Source of the DNA: JANNOG01 sp050329415
GTDB lineage: Bacteria; Actinomycetota; Actinomycetes; Actinomycetales; JBBAYJ01
Assembly (NCBI GenBank): GCA_050329415.1
Contig: JBHJOS010000125.1
Span: forward strand, 1 to 12,705
Direction of reading: 5' to 3'
DNA length: 12,705 bases
Shown here: piece after piece, positions 1 to 7,120 of the stretch
Position numbering within the stretch: position 1 is the first letter of the stretch
Layout: each line of letters starts with the position of its first letter
Made by a program: the position numbers and the translations under genes
Notes under the pieces: generated by a model
Database searches by the model: none
What the model was told of the DNA's origin: nothing
The model's input: only the letters and a program-made list of their open reading frames with translations

Positions 1-1251
1 CGGCTGCTCGTCTACCGGCACCGGACGCTGGACGGTGCCCGCCGCAAGGCGGCACGCCTCGGCTACGGCGGCGCCTTCTACGCCTGGATCTCCGGGGACA
101 CCGGCGACGAGCTGTGCCCGGACCACTTCTTCGTCGACGTCCTCACCGGGCGCCCCATCCGCAACCACTTCAACGACTGGCAGATCCACGTCGCCCCGGA
201 CGTCGTCCTCACCATGGTCCGCTACGTCGAGGTCACCGGCGACGAGGAGTTCCTCGTCGACCACGCCGCCGAGGTCGCCTTCGAGGTCGCCCGGTTCCTG
301 CGCTCGTTCGTCCGCTACGACGAGTGGCGGGGCACGTACCACTGCATCCGGCTGCTCGGCCCGGACGAGTGGCACGAGAACGTGGACGACAACGCGTTCA
401 CGAACCACCAGGTGCGGGCCGCCCTCGATGCCGCGGTCCGCATCCACGGGACCCTGACCGCCGAGCACCCGGACGCGCTGGCGGCGCTCGCCGACCGGGT
501 GGTGCTGCAACCCGACGAGGTGGCGGCCTGGGCACGGATCCGCGACCACCTCCACGTGCCCGCACCTGACCCCGACACCGGCCTGGTGGAACAGTTCCGC
601 GGCTTCTTCGCGCTCGAGGACACGACGGCGGAGGTGCTGAGGGGCCGCCTGCTGCACCCCCAGGAGTACTGGGGCTGGCCGAACGGCGTCGCCGTGGCCA
701 CCCAGGTCTCCAAGCAGGCCGACGTGGTCGCGCTGATGTGGCAGCACCGGCACGAGTTCCCCGACGACGTCGTGGCCGCCAACTACGCCTACTACGAGCC
801 GCGCTGCAGCCACTTCTCGACCCTCAGCCACCCGCCCCACGGCTTCGTCGCCATCCGCACCGGCGACCTCGACCGGGCGTTGAGCCACTTCCGCAAGGCG
901 GCCACCGTGGACCTGCTGACGACGGCGCACGCCGTCGTGGGCGGCACGTTCATCGGCGGCATCCACACCGCCGCGTGCGGCGGCGCGTATCAGCTCGCCC
1001 ACCAGGGTTTCGGGGGCATCGACGTCGTCGACGGCGTGCTCCACATCGACCCCGCCCTGCCCACGGGGTGGCAGTCGATGCGCTACCCGGTCACCTGGCG
1101 CGGCACCCGGCTGCGGGTGACGGCCACGCACGACGGCGTGACCGTCGGGCACGAGGGCCCCGGCACCGATCCGGTCGACGTCGTCGTGCGCGGCGTCCCG
1201 CTGGTGGTCGGGCCGGGGACCCTGGTCCCTGGCGGCTCAGCCGGCCGCTAG
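1..1251 (+). CDS. Glycoside hydrolase family 65 protein (alpha-glucoside phosphorylase/hydrolase), 5'-truncated
   Basis: The reading frame is already open at base 1, so the N-terminal part lies outside the window; 416 residues and a TAG stop are visible. The fragment carries the GH65 (alpha/alpha)6-barrel signature. GPDEWHENVDDN (fragment residues 120-131) is the loop that holds the general-acid glutamate. VSKQADVV (about 236-243) is the sugar/phosphate-site motif, and STLS (273-276) is part of the phosphate-binding loop. A glycine-rich segment and a short beta-sheet C-terminal domain follow. GH65 enzymes split maltose, trehalose, kojibiose or nigerose, usually by phosphorolysis, in the cytoplasm. 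I cannot tell which substrate from this fragment, nor phosphorylase from hydrolase with certainty, though the KQAD and STLS motifs favour phosphate use. It faces a GH13 glucosidase tail-to-tail and overlaps it by 15 nt, suggesting an alpha-glucoside utilisation locus. Family call secure; specificity unknown. Confidence 0.9.
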   Translation, partial: RLLVYRHRTLDGARRKAARLGYGGAFYAWISGDTGDELCPDHFFVDVLTGRPIRNHFNDWQIHVAPDVVLTMVRYVEVTGDEEFLVDHAAEVAFEVARFLRSFVRYDEWRGTYHCIRLLGPDEWHENVDDNAFTNHQVRAALDAAVRIHGTLTAEHPDALAALADRVVLQPDEVAAWARIRDHLHVPAPDPDTGLVEQFRGFFALEDTTAEVLRGRLLHPQEYWGWPNGVAVATQVSKQADVVALMWQHRHEFPDDVVAANYAYYEPRCSHFSTLSHPPHGFVAIRTGDLDRALSHFRKAATVDLLTTAHAVVGGTFIGGIHTAACGGAYQLAHQGFGGIDVVDGVLHIDPALPTGWQSMRYPVTWRGTRLRVTATHDGVTVGHEGPGTDPVDVVVRGVPLVVGPGTLVPGGSAGR

Positions 1252-2961
1252 GCGCACCCAGGCCGCCACGTCGGTCCCCAGCGCCGGCCCGGCGTCGGTG
1301 GTGGTGAGCGGGGCGCTGCTGACCAGCAGCTCGGCGCCGGCCGGGAGCTCGACCAGGTCCGGGCCGAGGTTCGCCAGGACGGCGATCGCGCCGCCGTCAG
1401 GCAGCGGCCGGCGGTAGGCGATCGTGGTGTCCGCGTCGTACCCGGCCAGCCATTCGAGGTCCTCGTGACCGCCGACGCCGAGCCGGTGCTCGCGGCGCAG
1501 GCGCAACACGTGCCGGTACATCTCGAACGTGGACCCGGCGACCCCCTCCTGCGCCTCGCGGGACAGCTCGGCCCACGACGGCGGCTGCGGCAGCCAGGCC
1601 GCCTCGCCCGGGCCGAACCCGTAGGACGGCGAGTCGCCCGACCACGGGACGGGGACCCGGCAACCGTCCCGGCCGATCCGCTCACCCCCGGTGCGCCGGA
1701 AGACGGGGTCCTGGCGGGCGTCGTCGGGCAGCGTGGTGACCTCGGGCAGCCCGAGTTCCTCGCCCTGGTACAGGTACGCCGAGCCGGGCAGCCCCAGCAT
1801 CGTCAGCGTCGCCGCCCGTGCCCGGCGCAGGCCGAGCGCGGCGTCCGGCTGGGGGTCCCGGGGACCGATGCCGTTCTGGCCGGAGCCCACCGGGTCACCG
1901 GGCGGGTAGCCGAAGCGGGTGGTGTGACGCACCACGTCGTGGTTGCTCAGCACCCACGTCACGGGTGAGCCGTGCTCGGCGGAGCCGGCGAGGGAGACCT
2001 CGACGGCGTGCCGCTGGTCCGCCGCCCGCCACGGGGTCTCGAGGTGGATGAAGTTGAACGCCTGGTGCAGCTCGTCGGGTCGGGCGTAGCGGGCCAGGCG
2101 CCAGTATGGCGACACCCAGGCCTCGGCGACGGCCATCCGGTCGCCGTCGTAGGAGTCCAGGAGCTTGCGCCACTCGCGGTAGATGTCGTGCACGCCCTCC
2201 TGGTCCCACATCGGCGGTCGCAGCCCCTCGGGGTCGTCGTCGGTGAGGAACGTGGGGGGCGCGTCCTCCGGGTAGTGCCAGTGCGGCAGGTCGTCGGCCT
2301 TGACGAGGCTGTGGGCGACGTCGACCCGGAACCCGTCGACCCCGCGGTCCAGCCAGAACCGCATGACCGACAGCACCTCCTCGTGGACCTCGCGGTTGTC
2401 CCAGTCGAGGTCGGGCTGGGTGGTGTCGAACAGGTGCAGGTACCACTGGCCCGGGCTGCCGTCGGCCTCGGTGATGCGGGTCCAGGCGGACCCGCCGAAC
2501 GTGGACCGCCAGTTGTTGGGCGGCTCGTCCCCGCCGGGGCCGAGCCCGTCGCGGAACACGTACCGCGCCCGCTCGCGGCTGCCCGGGGGCGAGGCCAGCG
2601 CCGCCCGGAACCACGCGTGCTCGTTGCTGGTGTGGTTCGGGACCAGGTCGACGACGACCCGCAGACCGAGGCGGTGCGCCTCGGCGATCAGGGCCTCGGC
2701 GTCGGCCAGCTCCCCGAAGATCGGGTCCACGGCGCGGAAGTCGGCGACGTCGTAGCCGGCGTCGTTCATGGGCGAGCGGTAGAACGGCGACAGCCACACC
2801 GCGTCCGCGCCGAGGTCGGCGACCGCCGACAGGCGCGACACGATGCCGGGCAGGTCGCCCACGCCGTCGCCGTCGGAGTCGGCGAAGGACCGCGGGTAGA
2901 TCTGGTAGATCACGGCGTGGCGCCACCATTCGGCGCCGGGCATGGCGGGGGGTGCTGTCAC
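1237..2961 (-). CDS. Alpha-glucosidase, glycoside hydrolase family 13 (oligo-1,6-glucosidase/alpha-glucosidase type)
   Basis: This 574-residue protein is a complete GH13 (beta/alpha)8-barrel retaining glycosidase. It starts with WWRHAVIYQIYPRSF, then the calcium-site motif DSDGDGVGDL (28-37). The conserved regions follow in order: DLVPNH (105-110); QPDLDW (182-187); GFRVDVAH (210-217), with D214 as predicted nucleophile; VAEAW (278-282), with E280 as predicted acid/base; and SNHDVVR (339-345), with D342 as transition-state stabiliser. There is no signal peptide, so it should act in the cytoplasm on short alpha-glucosides such as maltose or isomaltose; the exact linkage cannot be read from the motifs. 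The start is GTG at 2961, 12 nt after the glbO stop. An in-frame ATG at 2943 would remove only six residues. Neither has a clear Shine-Dalgarno sequence. The short gap suggests cotranscription with glbO. The 3' end overlaps the GH65 gene. Confidence 0.92.
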   Translation of the reverse strand: MTAPPAMPGAEWWRHAVIYQIYPRSFADSDGDGVGDLPGIVSRLSAVADLGADAVWLSPFYRSPMNDAGYDVADFRAVDPIFGELADAEALIAEAHRLGLRVVVDLVPNHTSNEHAWFRAALASPPGSRERARYVFRDGLGPGGDEPPNNWRSTFGGSAWTRITEADGSPGQWYLHLFDTTQPDLDWDNREVHEEVLSVMRFWLDRGVDGFRVDVAHSLVKADDLPHWHYPEDAPPTFLTDDDPEGLRPPMWDQEGVHDIYREWRKLLDSYDGDRMAVAEAWVSPYWRLARYARPDELHQAFNFIHLETPWRAADQRHAVEVSLAGSAEHGSPVTWVLSNHDVVRHTTRFGYPPGDPVGSGQNGIGPRDPQPDAALGLRRARAATLTMLGLPGSAYLYQGEELGLPEVTTLPDDARQDPVFRRTGGERIGRDGCRVPVPWSGDSPSYGFGPGEAAWLPQPPSWAELSREAQEGVAGSTFEMYRHVLRLRREHRLGVGGHEDLEWLAGYDADTTIAYRRPLPDGGAIAVLANLGPDLVELPAGAELLVSSAPLTTTDAGPALGTDVAAWVRLAAG

Positions 2962-2973
2962 CCGGTCAGGAAA

Positions 2974-3393
2974 TCACAGGGTGCGCGGTGGCCCCGACCC
3001 GAAGGTGTTGACCATGCTGTGGGCCGCGCGTTCCAGGTAGTCCCACAGTTGCGCCTGGTGGAGAGGGGCCAGCTCCACGGAGTCCACCGCGGCCCGCATG
3101 TGGGCGAGCCACCGGTCGCGGGCGTCCGGATCCACGGGGAACGGGGCGTGCCGCATCCGCAGCCGCGGGTGGCCCCGCTGCTCGCTGTACGTCGTCGGCC
3201 CGCCCCAGTACTGCTCGAGGAACATCCGCAGCCGGTCGGCCGCCGGCCCCAGGTCGGCCTCCGGGTACATCGGCCGCAGCACCGGGTCGCCCGCCACGCC
3301 CGCGTAGAACCGCTCGACCAGCCGCCGGAAGGTGTCGTGCCCGCCGACGAGGTCGTAGAAGGTCGCGGCGGGTGGGGCCTCCTGCCCGGTCAT
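2974..3393 (-). CDS. glbO: Group II truncated haemoglobin (trHbO)
   Basis: This 139-residue 2-on-2 globin binds haem and is thought to handle O2, NO or peroxide near the respiratory chain. It is strikingly similar to mycobacterial GlbO: the block from MYPEADL through RMFLEQYWGG, TYSEQRGHPRLRMRHAPF and AAHSMVN is close to family consensus. The expected haem-pocket residues are visible: the B10 tyrosine in RFYAGV, the CD1 tyrosine in MYPEADL, the proximal F8 histidine in RMRHAPF, and the G8 tryptophan in DRWLAHM. The start is ATG at 3393, which overlaps the TGA of the upstream DUF4229-type gene as ATGA. That implies translational coupling and fixes the start; the open frame extends further upstream but only as a shadow. 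GH13 follows 12 nt downstream. Confidence 0.95.
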   Translation of the reverse strand: MTGQEAPPAATFYDLVGGHDTFRRLVERFYAGVAGDPVLRPMYPEADLGPAADRLRMFLEQYWGGPTTYSEQRGHPRLRMRHAPFPVDPDARDRWLAHMRAAVDSVELAPLHQAQLWDYLERAAHSMVNTFGSGPPRTL

Positions 3394-3689
3394 CGCTCGG
3401 CGTCTCGGCCGGGGCGCCCCGCCCGCTCGGCGGCGTCGATCGCGGCGTCCTCGGCCGCGGCGTCGGCCTCGCCGGTCGCCGGGTGGGCGGCCCGCCGCTC
3501 CCGGGACGTCAGCCACGTCTGCGCGACCGATTCCCGCTGGCGGCGCAGGATGACGAACGACAGGGCCAGCGAGACCAGCGCCGCCCCCAGCACGGCGAGC
3601 AGCCCGCGGGCACCGAGGGCCAGGAGCAGGATCAGGCACGCGGCGAACAACCCGAGTCGAAGGGCGGAGTACACGGCGATCGGTCGCAC
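3390..3689 (-). CDS. Small membrane protein, DUF4229-type
   Basis: This 99-residue protein has two closely spaced hydrophobic helices (roughly residues 4-24 and 27-45) joined by a short glycine turn, then a basic stretch (VILRRQRESVAQTWL). The charged, alanine-rich tail is probably disordered. The pattern matches the actinobacterial DUF4229 family, whose function is unknown. The start is taken as GTG at 3689 (VRPIAVYS) rather than an earlier in-frame codon at 3743, because TACCCT lies exactly 6 nt upstream of this GTG, as in leaderless transcripts, and the hydrophobic part begins right after it. It ends in a 4-nt ATGA overlap with glbO, so the two proteins are probably made together. A membrane partner for the haemoglobin is conceivable but not shown. 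Confidence 0.8.
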   Translation of the reverse strand: MRPIAVYSALRLGLFAACLILLLALGARGLLAVLGAALVSLALSFVILRRQRESVAQTWLTSRERRAAHPATGEADAAAEDAAIDAAERAGRPGRDAER

Positions 3690-3695
3690 GCGCCC

Positions 3696-3701
3696 AGGGT
3701 A
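3696..3701 (-). promoter_or_regulatory. Leaderless -10 box for the DUF4229-glbO-GH13 unit
   Basis: The minus strand reads TACCCT, then six bases, then the GTG start at 3689. A TANNNT box 6-7 nt before the start codon is the hallmark of actinobacterial leaderless promoters. No convincing -35 was seen. The identical box and spacing recur upstream of the CPBP-like gene. Confidence 0.55.
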
Positions 3702-3745
3702 GGCGCCGGCGCGACCGGGTCGCCCCACCGCCCCGACGGTCACGG

Positions 3746-3775
3746 GAGTCAGCCGGAGTCAGCCGGAGTCAGCCG
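3746..3775. repeat. 10-bp tandem repeat, three perfect copies
   Basis: GAGTCAGCCG occurs three times in direct succession (3746-3755, 3756-3765, 3766-3775). The array covers the last codons and the TGA stop of the hemerythrin-like gene on the minus strand. As the unit is not a multiple of three, gain or loss of a copy would shift the frame, and each copy carries a TGA. Confidence 0.9.
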
Positions 3776-4409
3776 CGGGGCGCCGCAGGGCGACCGTGCG
3801 CCTCAGGTACTCGCGCCGGGCGAGGGCTCGGCGCGCCCCGACCAGGCCCCGCCGCCCGGCCGGCTCGTCCCCACCGACGACGAGGCCCCCGAGCAGCGCG
3901 AGTCGGCGCCGACCCCGCAGCGCCGCGAGGGCGTGCCCGGCGGCGCGGACCCGGGTCGACGAGGGGACGAGGCGGTCGGCGGCCGCTGCCAGGTCCCCCT
4001 CGACCCGGGCGAACGCCACCGTGGTCCCCGACCGCAGCCGGCCGAGGTGCACCGCCAGGGCGTCGCGGTCCGCCGTACCCGCCCCGTCCTGCCACCGCAC
4101 CGCGGCTCCCATCGCCAGCGCCACCTCCGAGGCCAGTGCCCGGTGGTCGCGGTCCCCGGCCCGGACCGCCTCGCGAACGGCCGCGTCGTCCTCGCCGGAC
4201 AGGGCCGAGCGGATCGTCGCGACCCCTCGCAGGTGGTGGTGCAGCAGGTCGGCGACATCGAAGGCCCAGGTGCCCAACGCCTCTGCCCGCCGCTCGTCCC
4301 CCGCGCCGACGGTGCCCACGGCCTCCGCGAGGCGCGTCACCTCGTGACGGATCAGTCGGTGCACCGGTGCGACGAGCCGGCCCAGCTCCGACGCGTCGCT
4401 CGTCGTCAC
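3759..4409 (-). CDS. Hemerythrin-like helical protein lacking the usual carboxylate ligands
   Basis: This 216-residue, almost wholly helical protein resembles the actinobacterial hemerythrin-domain family in layout: PVHRLIRHE (15-23), DVADLLHHHLRG (51-62), a histidine in DRDHRALA (86-93) and AVHLGRL (119-125). Hemerythrins bind a di-iron site with five His and two carboxylates. Here several His are present (H17, H57-59, H89, H121), but the glutamate expected four residues after the HHH cluster is absent, and the acidic residues after the last HL motif are replaced by RLRSGT. The C-terminus is rich in Arg/Leu/Gly. It may bind metal differently or have lost binding. The start is GTG at 4409, supported by TAGCGT 7 nt upstream. 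It lies between menA and the DUF4229-glbO unit on the same strand. The family call is from pattern only and moderately sure. Confidence 0.6.
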   Translation of the reverse strand: MTTSDASELGRLVAPVHRLIRHEVTRLAEAVGTVGAGDERRAEALGTWAFDVADLLHHHLRGVATIRSALSGEDDAAVREAVRAGDRDHRALASEVALAMGAAVRWQDGAGTADRDALAVHLGRLRSGTTVAFARVEGDLAAAADRLVPSSTRVRAAGHALAALRGRRRLALLGGLVVGGDEPAGRRGLVGARRALARREYLRRTVALRRPAADSG

Positions 4410-4416
4410 TGGCCAG

Positions 4417-4422
4417 ACGCTA
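4417..4422 (-). promoter_or_regulatory. Leaderless -10 box for the hemerythrin-like gene
   Basis: The minus strand reads TAGCGT, then seven bases, then the GTG start at 4409. It sits in the 59-nt gap after menA, so the gene may be transcribed apart from the men operon. No clear -35 was seen. Confidence 0.5.
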
Positions 4423-4443
4423 GTGGCCCGGCCCGGCTGGCGG

Positions 4444-4483
4444 CAGGCTCATCCGCCCAGCGCCAGGCTCATCCGCTCAGGGC
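4444..4483. repeat. Imperfect 20-bp tandem duplication over the menA stop codon
   Basis: Two adjacent 20-bp units (4444-4463 and 4464-4483) share the core CAGGCTCATCCGC-or-T and differ at only two positions. The right-hand unit holds the last codons and TGA of menA; the left-hand unit is a non-coding copy just downstream, with its own TGA in another frame. It looks like a slippage duplication. Confidence 0.85.
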
Positions 4484-5386
4484 CAGGCCGACGCCGAGCG
4501 CGAGGCCGTAGAGGAGCTGGACCCTGCCCGTCGCCCCGAGCACGCCGACCAGGTCGCGTCCCCCGGCACCCGCCAGCACCTTCCGGACCGGCCGGACGGC
4601 CGGCCCCAGCGCGGCCACCGCGGCCAGTACCCACCAGGTGTCCGCGGCCACCGCCGCCGTCGCGGCCGCGACCCCCGCGGCGGCGACGAGGCCGGCGTAG
4701 AGGACTCGGGTGCGGGGTGCGCCCAGCCGCACCGCCAGCGTGCGTTTCCCGGCCCGGGTGTCCGTCGGGACGTCCCGCAGGTTGTTGACCACGAGCAGGG
4801 CGCACGCCAGTGCCCCGACCCCCACCGCTGCCGCGACCGCGGCCACGCTCACTCGTCCGGCCTGGGTGTACGTCGTCCCGAGCACCGCCACCAGACCGAA
4901 GAAGACGAACACCGACACTTCGCCGAGCCCGGAGTAGCCGTACGGGTGCCGCCCCCCGGTGTAGAACCAGGCACCGGCCACGGCCGCGACCCCGACCGCG
5001 AGCAACCACCACTGCCCGGTGACCGCCACCAGGCCGAGGCCGGCGACCACCGCGACCGCGAACGCGGCCAGTGCTGCCCGGAGCACCGCCCGGGGGGTCG
5101 CGAGCCCGGACGCGACCAGCCGGGTGGGGCCGACCCGGCCCTCGTCGGTCCCGCGCACCCCGTCGGAGAAGTCGTTGGCGTAGTTCACGGCGACCTGCAG
5201 GGCGAGGGCCACGACCAGCGCCAGCAGCGCGCGGCCGGGTTCCCGGGCGTCGAGCGCAACGGCGGCGCCGGTGCCGGCTGCGACCGGGGCGACGGCGGCG
5301 GGCAGGGTCCGGGGCCGGGCGCCCGCGACCCATCGGGCCGGCGCGACGAGCAGTGGTGCGAGCGGCGGCCTGCGCGGCGTTGTCAG
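4469..5386 (-). CDS. menA: 1,4-dihydroxy-2-naphthoate polyprenyltransferase (CTG start proposed)
   Basis: This UbiA-superfamily integral membrane enzyme joins a polyprenyl diphosphate to DHNA, giving demethylmenaquinone. Visible features are ARWVAGARPRTLP near the N-terminus, the first Asp-rich motif NYANDFSDG (68-76), YTGGRHPYGYSGLGE, and the second motif NNLRDVPTD (201-209), between hydrophobic helices. The codons upstream of the GTG at 5212 clearly encode MenA sequence, but no ATG, GTG or TTG lies in frame between 5212 and the in-frame stop at 5438-5440. The CTG at 5386-5384 overlaps the PLDc_N stop as CTGA, just like the other junctions in this operon, and gives 305 residues, a normal MenA length. 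The GTG at 5212 would delete about 58 residues. I therefore propose CTG; a sequencing or assembly error creating a lost start is the alternative. Function secure, start provisional. Confidence 0.88.
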   Translation of the reverse strand: MTTPRRPPLAPLLVAPARWVAGARPRTLPAAVAPVAAGTGAAVALDAREPGRALLALVVALALQVAVNYANDFSDGVRGTDEGRVGPTRLVASGLATPRAVLRAALAAFAVAVVAGLGLVAVTGQWWLLAVGVAAVAGAWFYTGGRHPYGYSGLGEVSVFVFFGLVAVLGTTYTQAGRVSVAAVAAAVGVGALACALLVVNNLRDVPTDTRAGKRTLAVRLGAPRTRVLYAGLVAAAGVAAATAAVAADTWWVLAAVAALGPAVRPVRKVLAGAGGRDLVGVLGATGRVQLLYGLALGVGLALSG

Positions 5387-5892
5387 CGGCGGTCCGTCCC
5401 GCCGGCACCCGTGCCCCGGCCCCCGGGGTCCCCGCTGTCACCGGTGTCGGGCTCGCCCCCGGGCCGGTCCTCCCGGCCGTCGCCCCCGTCCCGCCGTCGG
5501 TCGGTGCCCGGGTCGCGGTTCCGTTCCCCGGGTTGCTCGCCGGGCCGTTCACCGGGCCGTCCGCCCGGCTGCTCGGTGGGATCCGAGCGTTCATCGCGCA
5601 GTCGGCGGTCGAGCCCGCGCAGGAAGTCGGGGTCGTCGTCCGGGCCGCGGACCGGTGGTGGCGAGGGCGGGGTCCCGGCATGGCGGGCCCGCCCGCCGCG
5701 CCCGCCCCCACCGGACCGGGGACGCCCGGCGACCAGCCACAGGATCCCGCCCAGGACGGGCACCAGCAGGATGAGCACCACCCACAGCCCCCGAGGCAGG
5801 CCGCGGACGCGCCGATGATCGGATCGCAGGGCGTCGATCACGCAGTACACCGTGAAGCCGACGACGACGACGGCCACGACGAGACGTCCCAT
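5383..5892 (-). CDS. PLDc_N-domain membrane protein within the men operon
   Basis: This 169-residue protein has an N-terminal PLDc_N-type domain. A first membrane helix (about 3-20) leads into IDALRSDHRRVRGLPRGLW, then a second helix (about 37-55, ending ILWLVAGRPR). The rest is hydrophilic low complexity rich in G, R, D, P and E, apart from a short patch DPDFLRGLDRRLRDE (about 87-101) that looks structured. No phospholipase catalytic domain follows, so despite the domain name it is not expected to be an enzyme. The ATG at 5892 lies 4 nt after the menE TAG, and the TGA overlaps the proposed menA CTG. Its place between menE and menA suggests a link to the membrane end of menaquinone synthesis, perhaps as scaffold; that is inference. 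Confidence 0.85.
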   Translation of the reverse strand: MGRLVVAVVVVGFTVYCVIDALRSDHRRVRGLPRGLWVVLILLVPVLGGILWLVAGRPRSGGGGRGGRARHAGTPPSPPPVRGPDDDPDFLRGLDRRLRDERSDPTEQPGGRPGERPGEQPGERNRDPGTDRRRDGGDGREDRPGGEPDTGDSGDPGGRGTGAGGTDRR

Positions 5893-5896
5893 TCCC

Positions 5897-7120
5897 CTAT
5901 CGTGCCCCCTCCGGCCCGGGTGCGGGGGGTCGGGGCCTCATCCGGGCGGTCACGAGACGGCGCACCGCGCCCCGGTCGGTCTTGCCCGGTCCCGTCGTGG
6001 GCAGCTCGTCGACCACGACGACGTCGGGGGCCGCCCAGCGGCCCAGCTCGGCGGCGACGTCGCGGCGCAGCCGGACCGGGTCGAGCCGGGTGCCCGGCGC
6101 GGCCACGACGGCGGCGGCGAGGCGGGTGCCCCACTCGCGGTCCGGCACCCCCACGACGGCGGCGTCCCGCACGCCCGGACGAGCCCGGAGGACGTCGGCG
6201 ACGAGGTGCACGGACACCTTGTAGCCGCCCGACACGACGACGTCGTCGACGCGGCCCTCGACGGTGACGACGCCGTCGGTCAGCGCACCCAGGTCGTCGG
6301 TGGTGAACCGCCGGCCCCAGGGGCTGTCGTCGAACGCCGGGTGACCGGGCCGGGCCCGGTAGCCCCGGGCGACGACCGGGCCCGCCACGCGCACCCGCCC
6401 GTCCGGGGTCGTGTCGACGACGACGCCGTCGAGGGGGCGACCGTCGTACACGCACCCACCGCTGGTCTCGCTCGACCCGTACGTCGCGACCAGGCGCACC
6501 CCCGCCCGCCGGGCGTCCTCGCGCATCCCCCCGGGCACGGGGCCGCCGCCCAGCAGCACCGCGTCCAGCGCCGCCAGTGCCGCCAGCGCCGGTCCGCCGG
6601 CGTCCAGGACCCGGCGCACCTGGGCGGCGACCAGGGCGGTGTACCGGCGGTGCCCGCGCAGCGCCCCGGCGGCCACCGCGAACCGGTCGGGCGAGAAGCC
6701 GCCACGCAGGTCGCACACGCCCGGCTCGGTTCCCGCCGTCAGGCAGCGCACAGCCACGAGGACGCCCGCCACGGTGTGCGGCGGCACCGCGAGCAGCCAG
6801 GTCCCCGGCCCCCCGAGCCGGTCATGGGTGGCGGCGGCCGAGGCCAGCAGCGCCGACGCGGGCAGCAGTGCCGCCTTGGGCTCGCCGGTGCTGCCGGAGG
6901 TCGCGACGACCGCCGCGGTGGGGTCGCTGTCCTCGTCCTCGCCGTCGCCCAGCGGGTGGCCGGCCCCGGCCGCCGGCGCGGGGCCGCGGTCCGAGGGATG
7001 GGGGGCCGGCGCCGGGCCGTCGCCGCGCAGCGCGGCTCGCAGTGCCGCCAGCAGCGCGGTGACGTCCTCGCCCGTGGTGGTGACGGGAAGGCCCCGGACC
7101 GGACGCGCTCCCGCGGTCAC
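5897..7120 (-). CDS. menE: o-Succinylbenzoate-CoA ligase
   Basis: This 407-residue adenylate-forming enzyme activates o-succinylbenzoate to OSB-CoA using ATP and CoA, in the cytoplasm. The core motifs of the ANL superfamily are in order: P-loop TSGSTGEPKAAL, YGSSETSGG (A5), TTDDLG (A7), GRVDDVVVSGGYKV (A8 hinge), and TGPGKTDR near the C-terminus with the expected catalytic lysine. It is shorter than general acyl-CoA synthetases, as is usual for actinobacterial MenE. The start is GTG at 7120, giving a GTGA overlap with the stop of the upstream CPBP-like gene. The much longer open frame reaching to 7867 is only an artefact of high GC. Position upstream of PLDc_N and menA and next to menD supports the assignment. 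Confidence 0.93.
   Translation of the reverse strand: MTAGARPVRGLPVTTTGEDVTALLAALRAALRGDGPAPAPHPSDRGPAPAAGAGHPLGDGEDEDSDPTAAVVATSGSTGEPKAALLPASALLASAAATHDRLGGPGTWLLAVPPHTVAGVLVAVRCLTAGTEPGVCDLRGGFSPDRFAVAAGALRGHRRYTALVAAQVRRVLDAGGPALAALAALDAVLLGGGPVPGGMREDARRAGVRLVATYGSSETSGGCVYDGRPLDGVVVDTTPDGRVRVAGPVVARGYRARPGHPAFDDSPWGRRFTTDDLGALTDGVVTVEGRVDDVVVSGGYKVSVHLVADVLRARPGVRDAAVVGVPDREWGTRLAAAVVAAPGTRLDPVRLRRDVAAELGRWAAPDVVVVDELPTTGPGKTDRGAVRRLVTARMRPRPPAPGPEGAR

Noticed and set aside
2974..3639. A longer 221-codon form of the haemoglobin
   Set aside because: The added part is Arg/Pro/Gly low complexity inside the DUF4229 gene; the ATGA overlap sets the start at 3393.
1972..3702. A 576-codon plus-strand open frame opposite GH13 and glbO
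   Set aside because: Its product is Val/Arg/Pro/Gly-rich with no domain, and it is the antisense of three well-supported genes; long antisense frames are expected at this GC.
4469..5212. menA starting at the GTG at 5212
   Set aside because: It would drop about 58 residues including the conserved ARPRTLP stretch and the first membrane helix that the DNA upstream still encodes.
4449..5711. A 420-codon minus-strand frame overlapping menA and the PLDc_N gene
   Set aside because: Low-complexity Arg/Gly/Pro translation, out of frame with clear MenA motifs.
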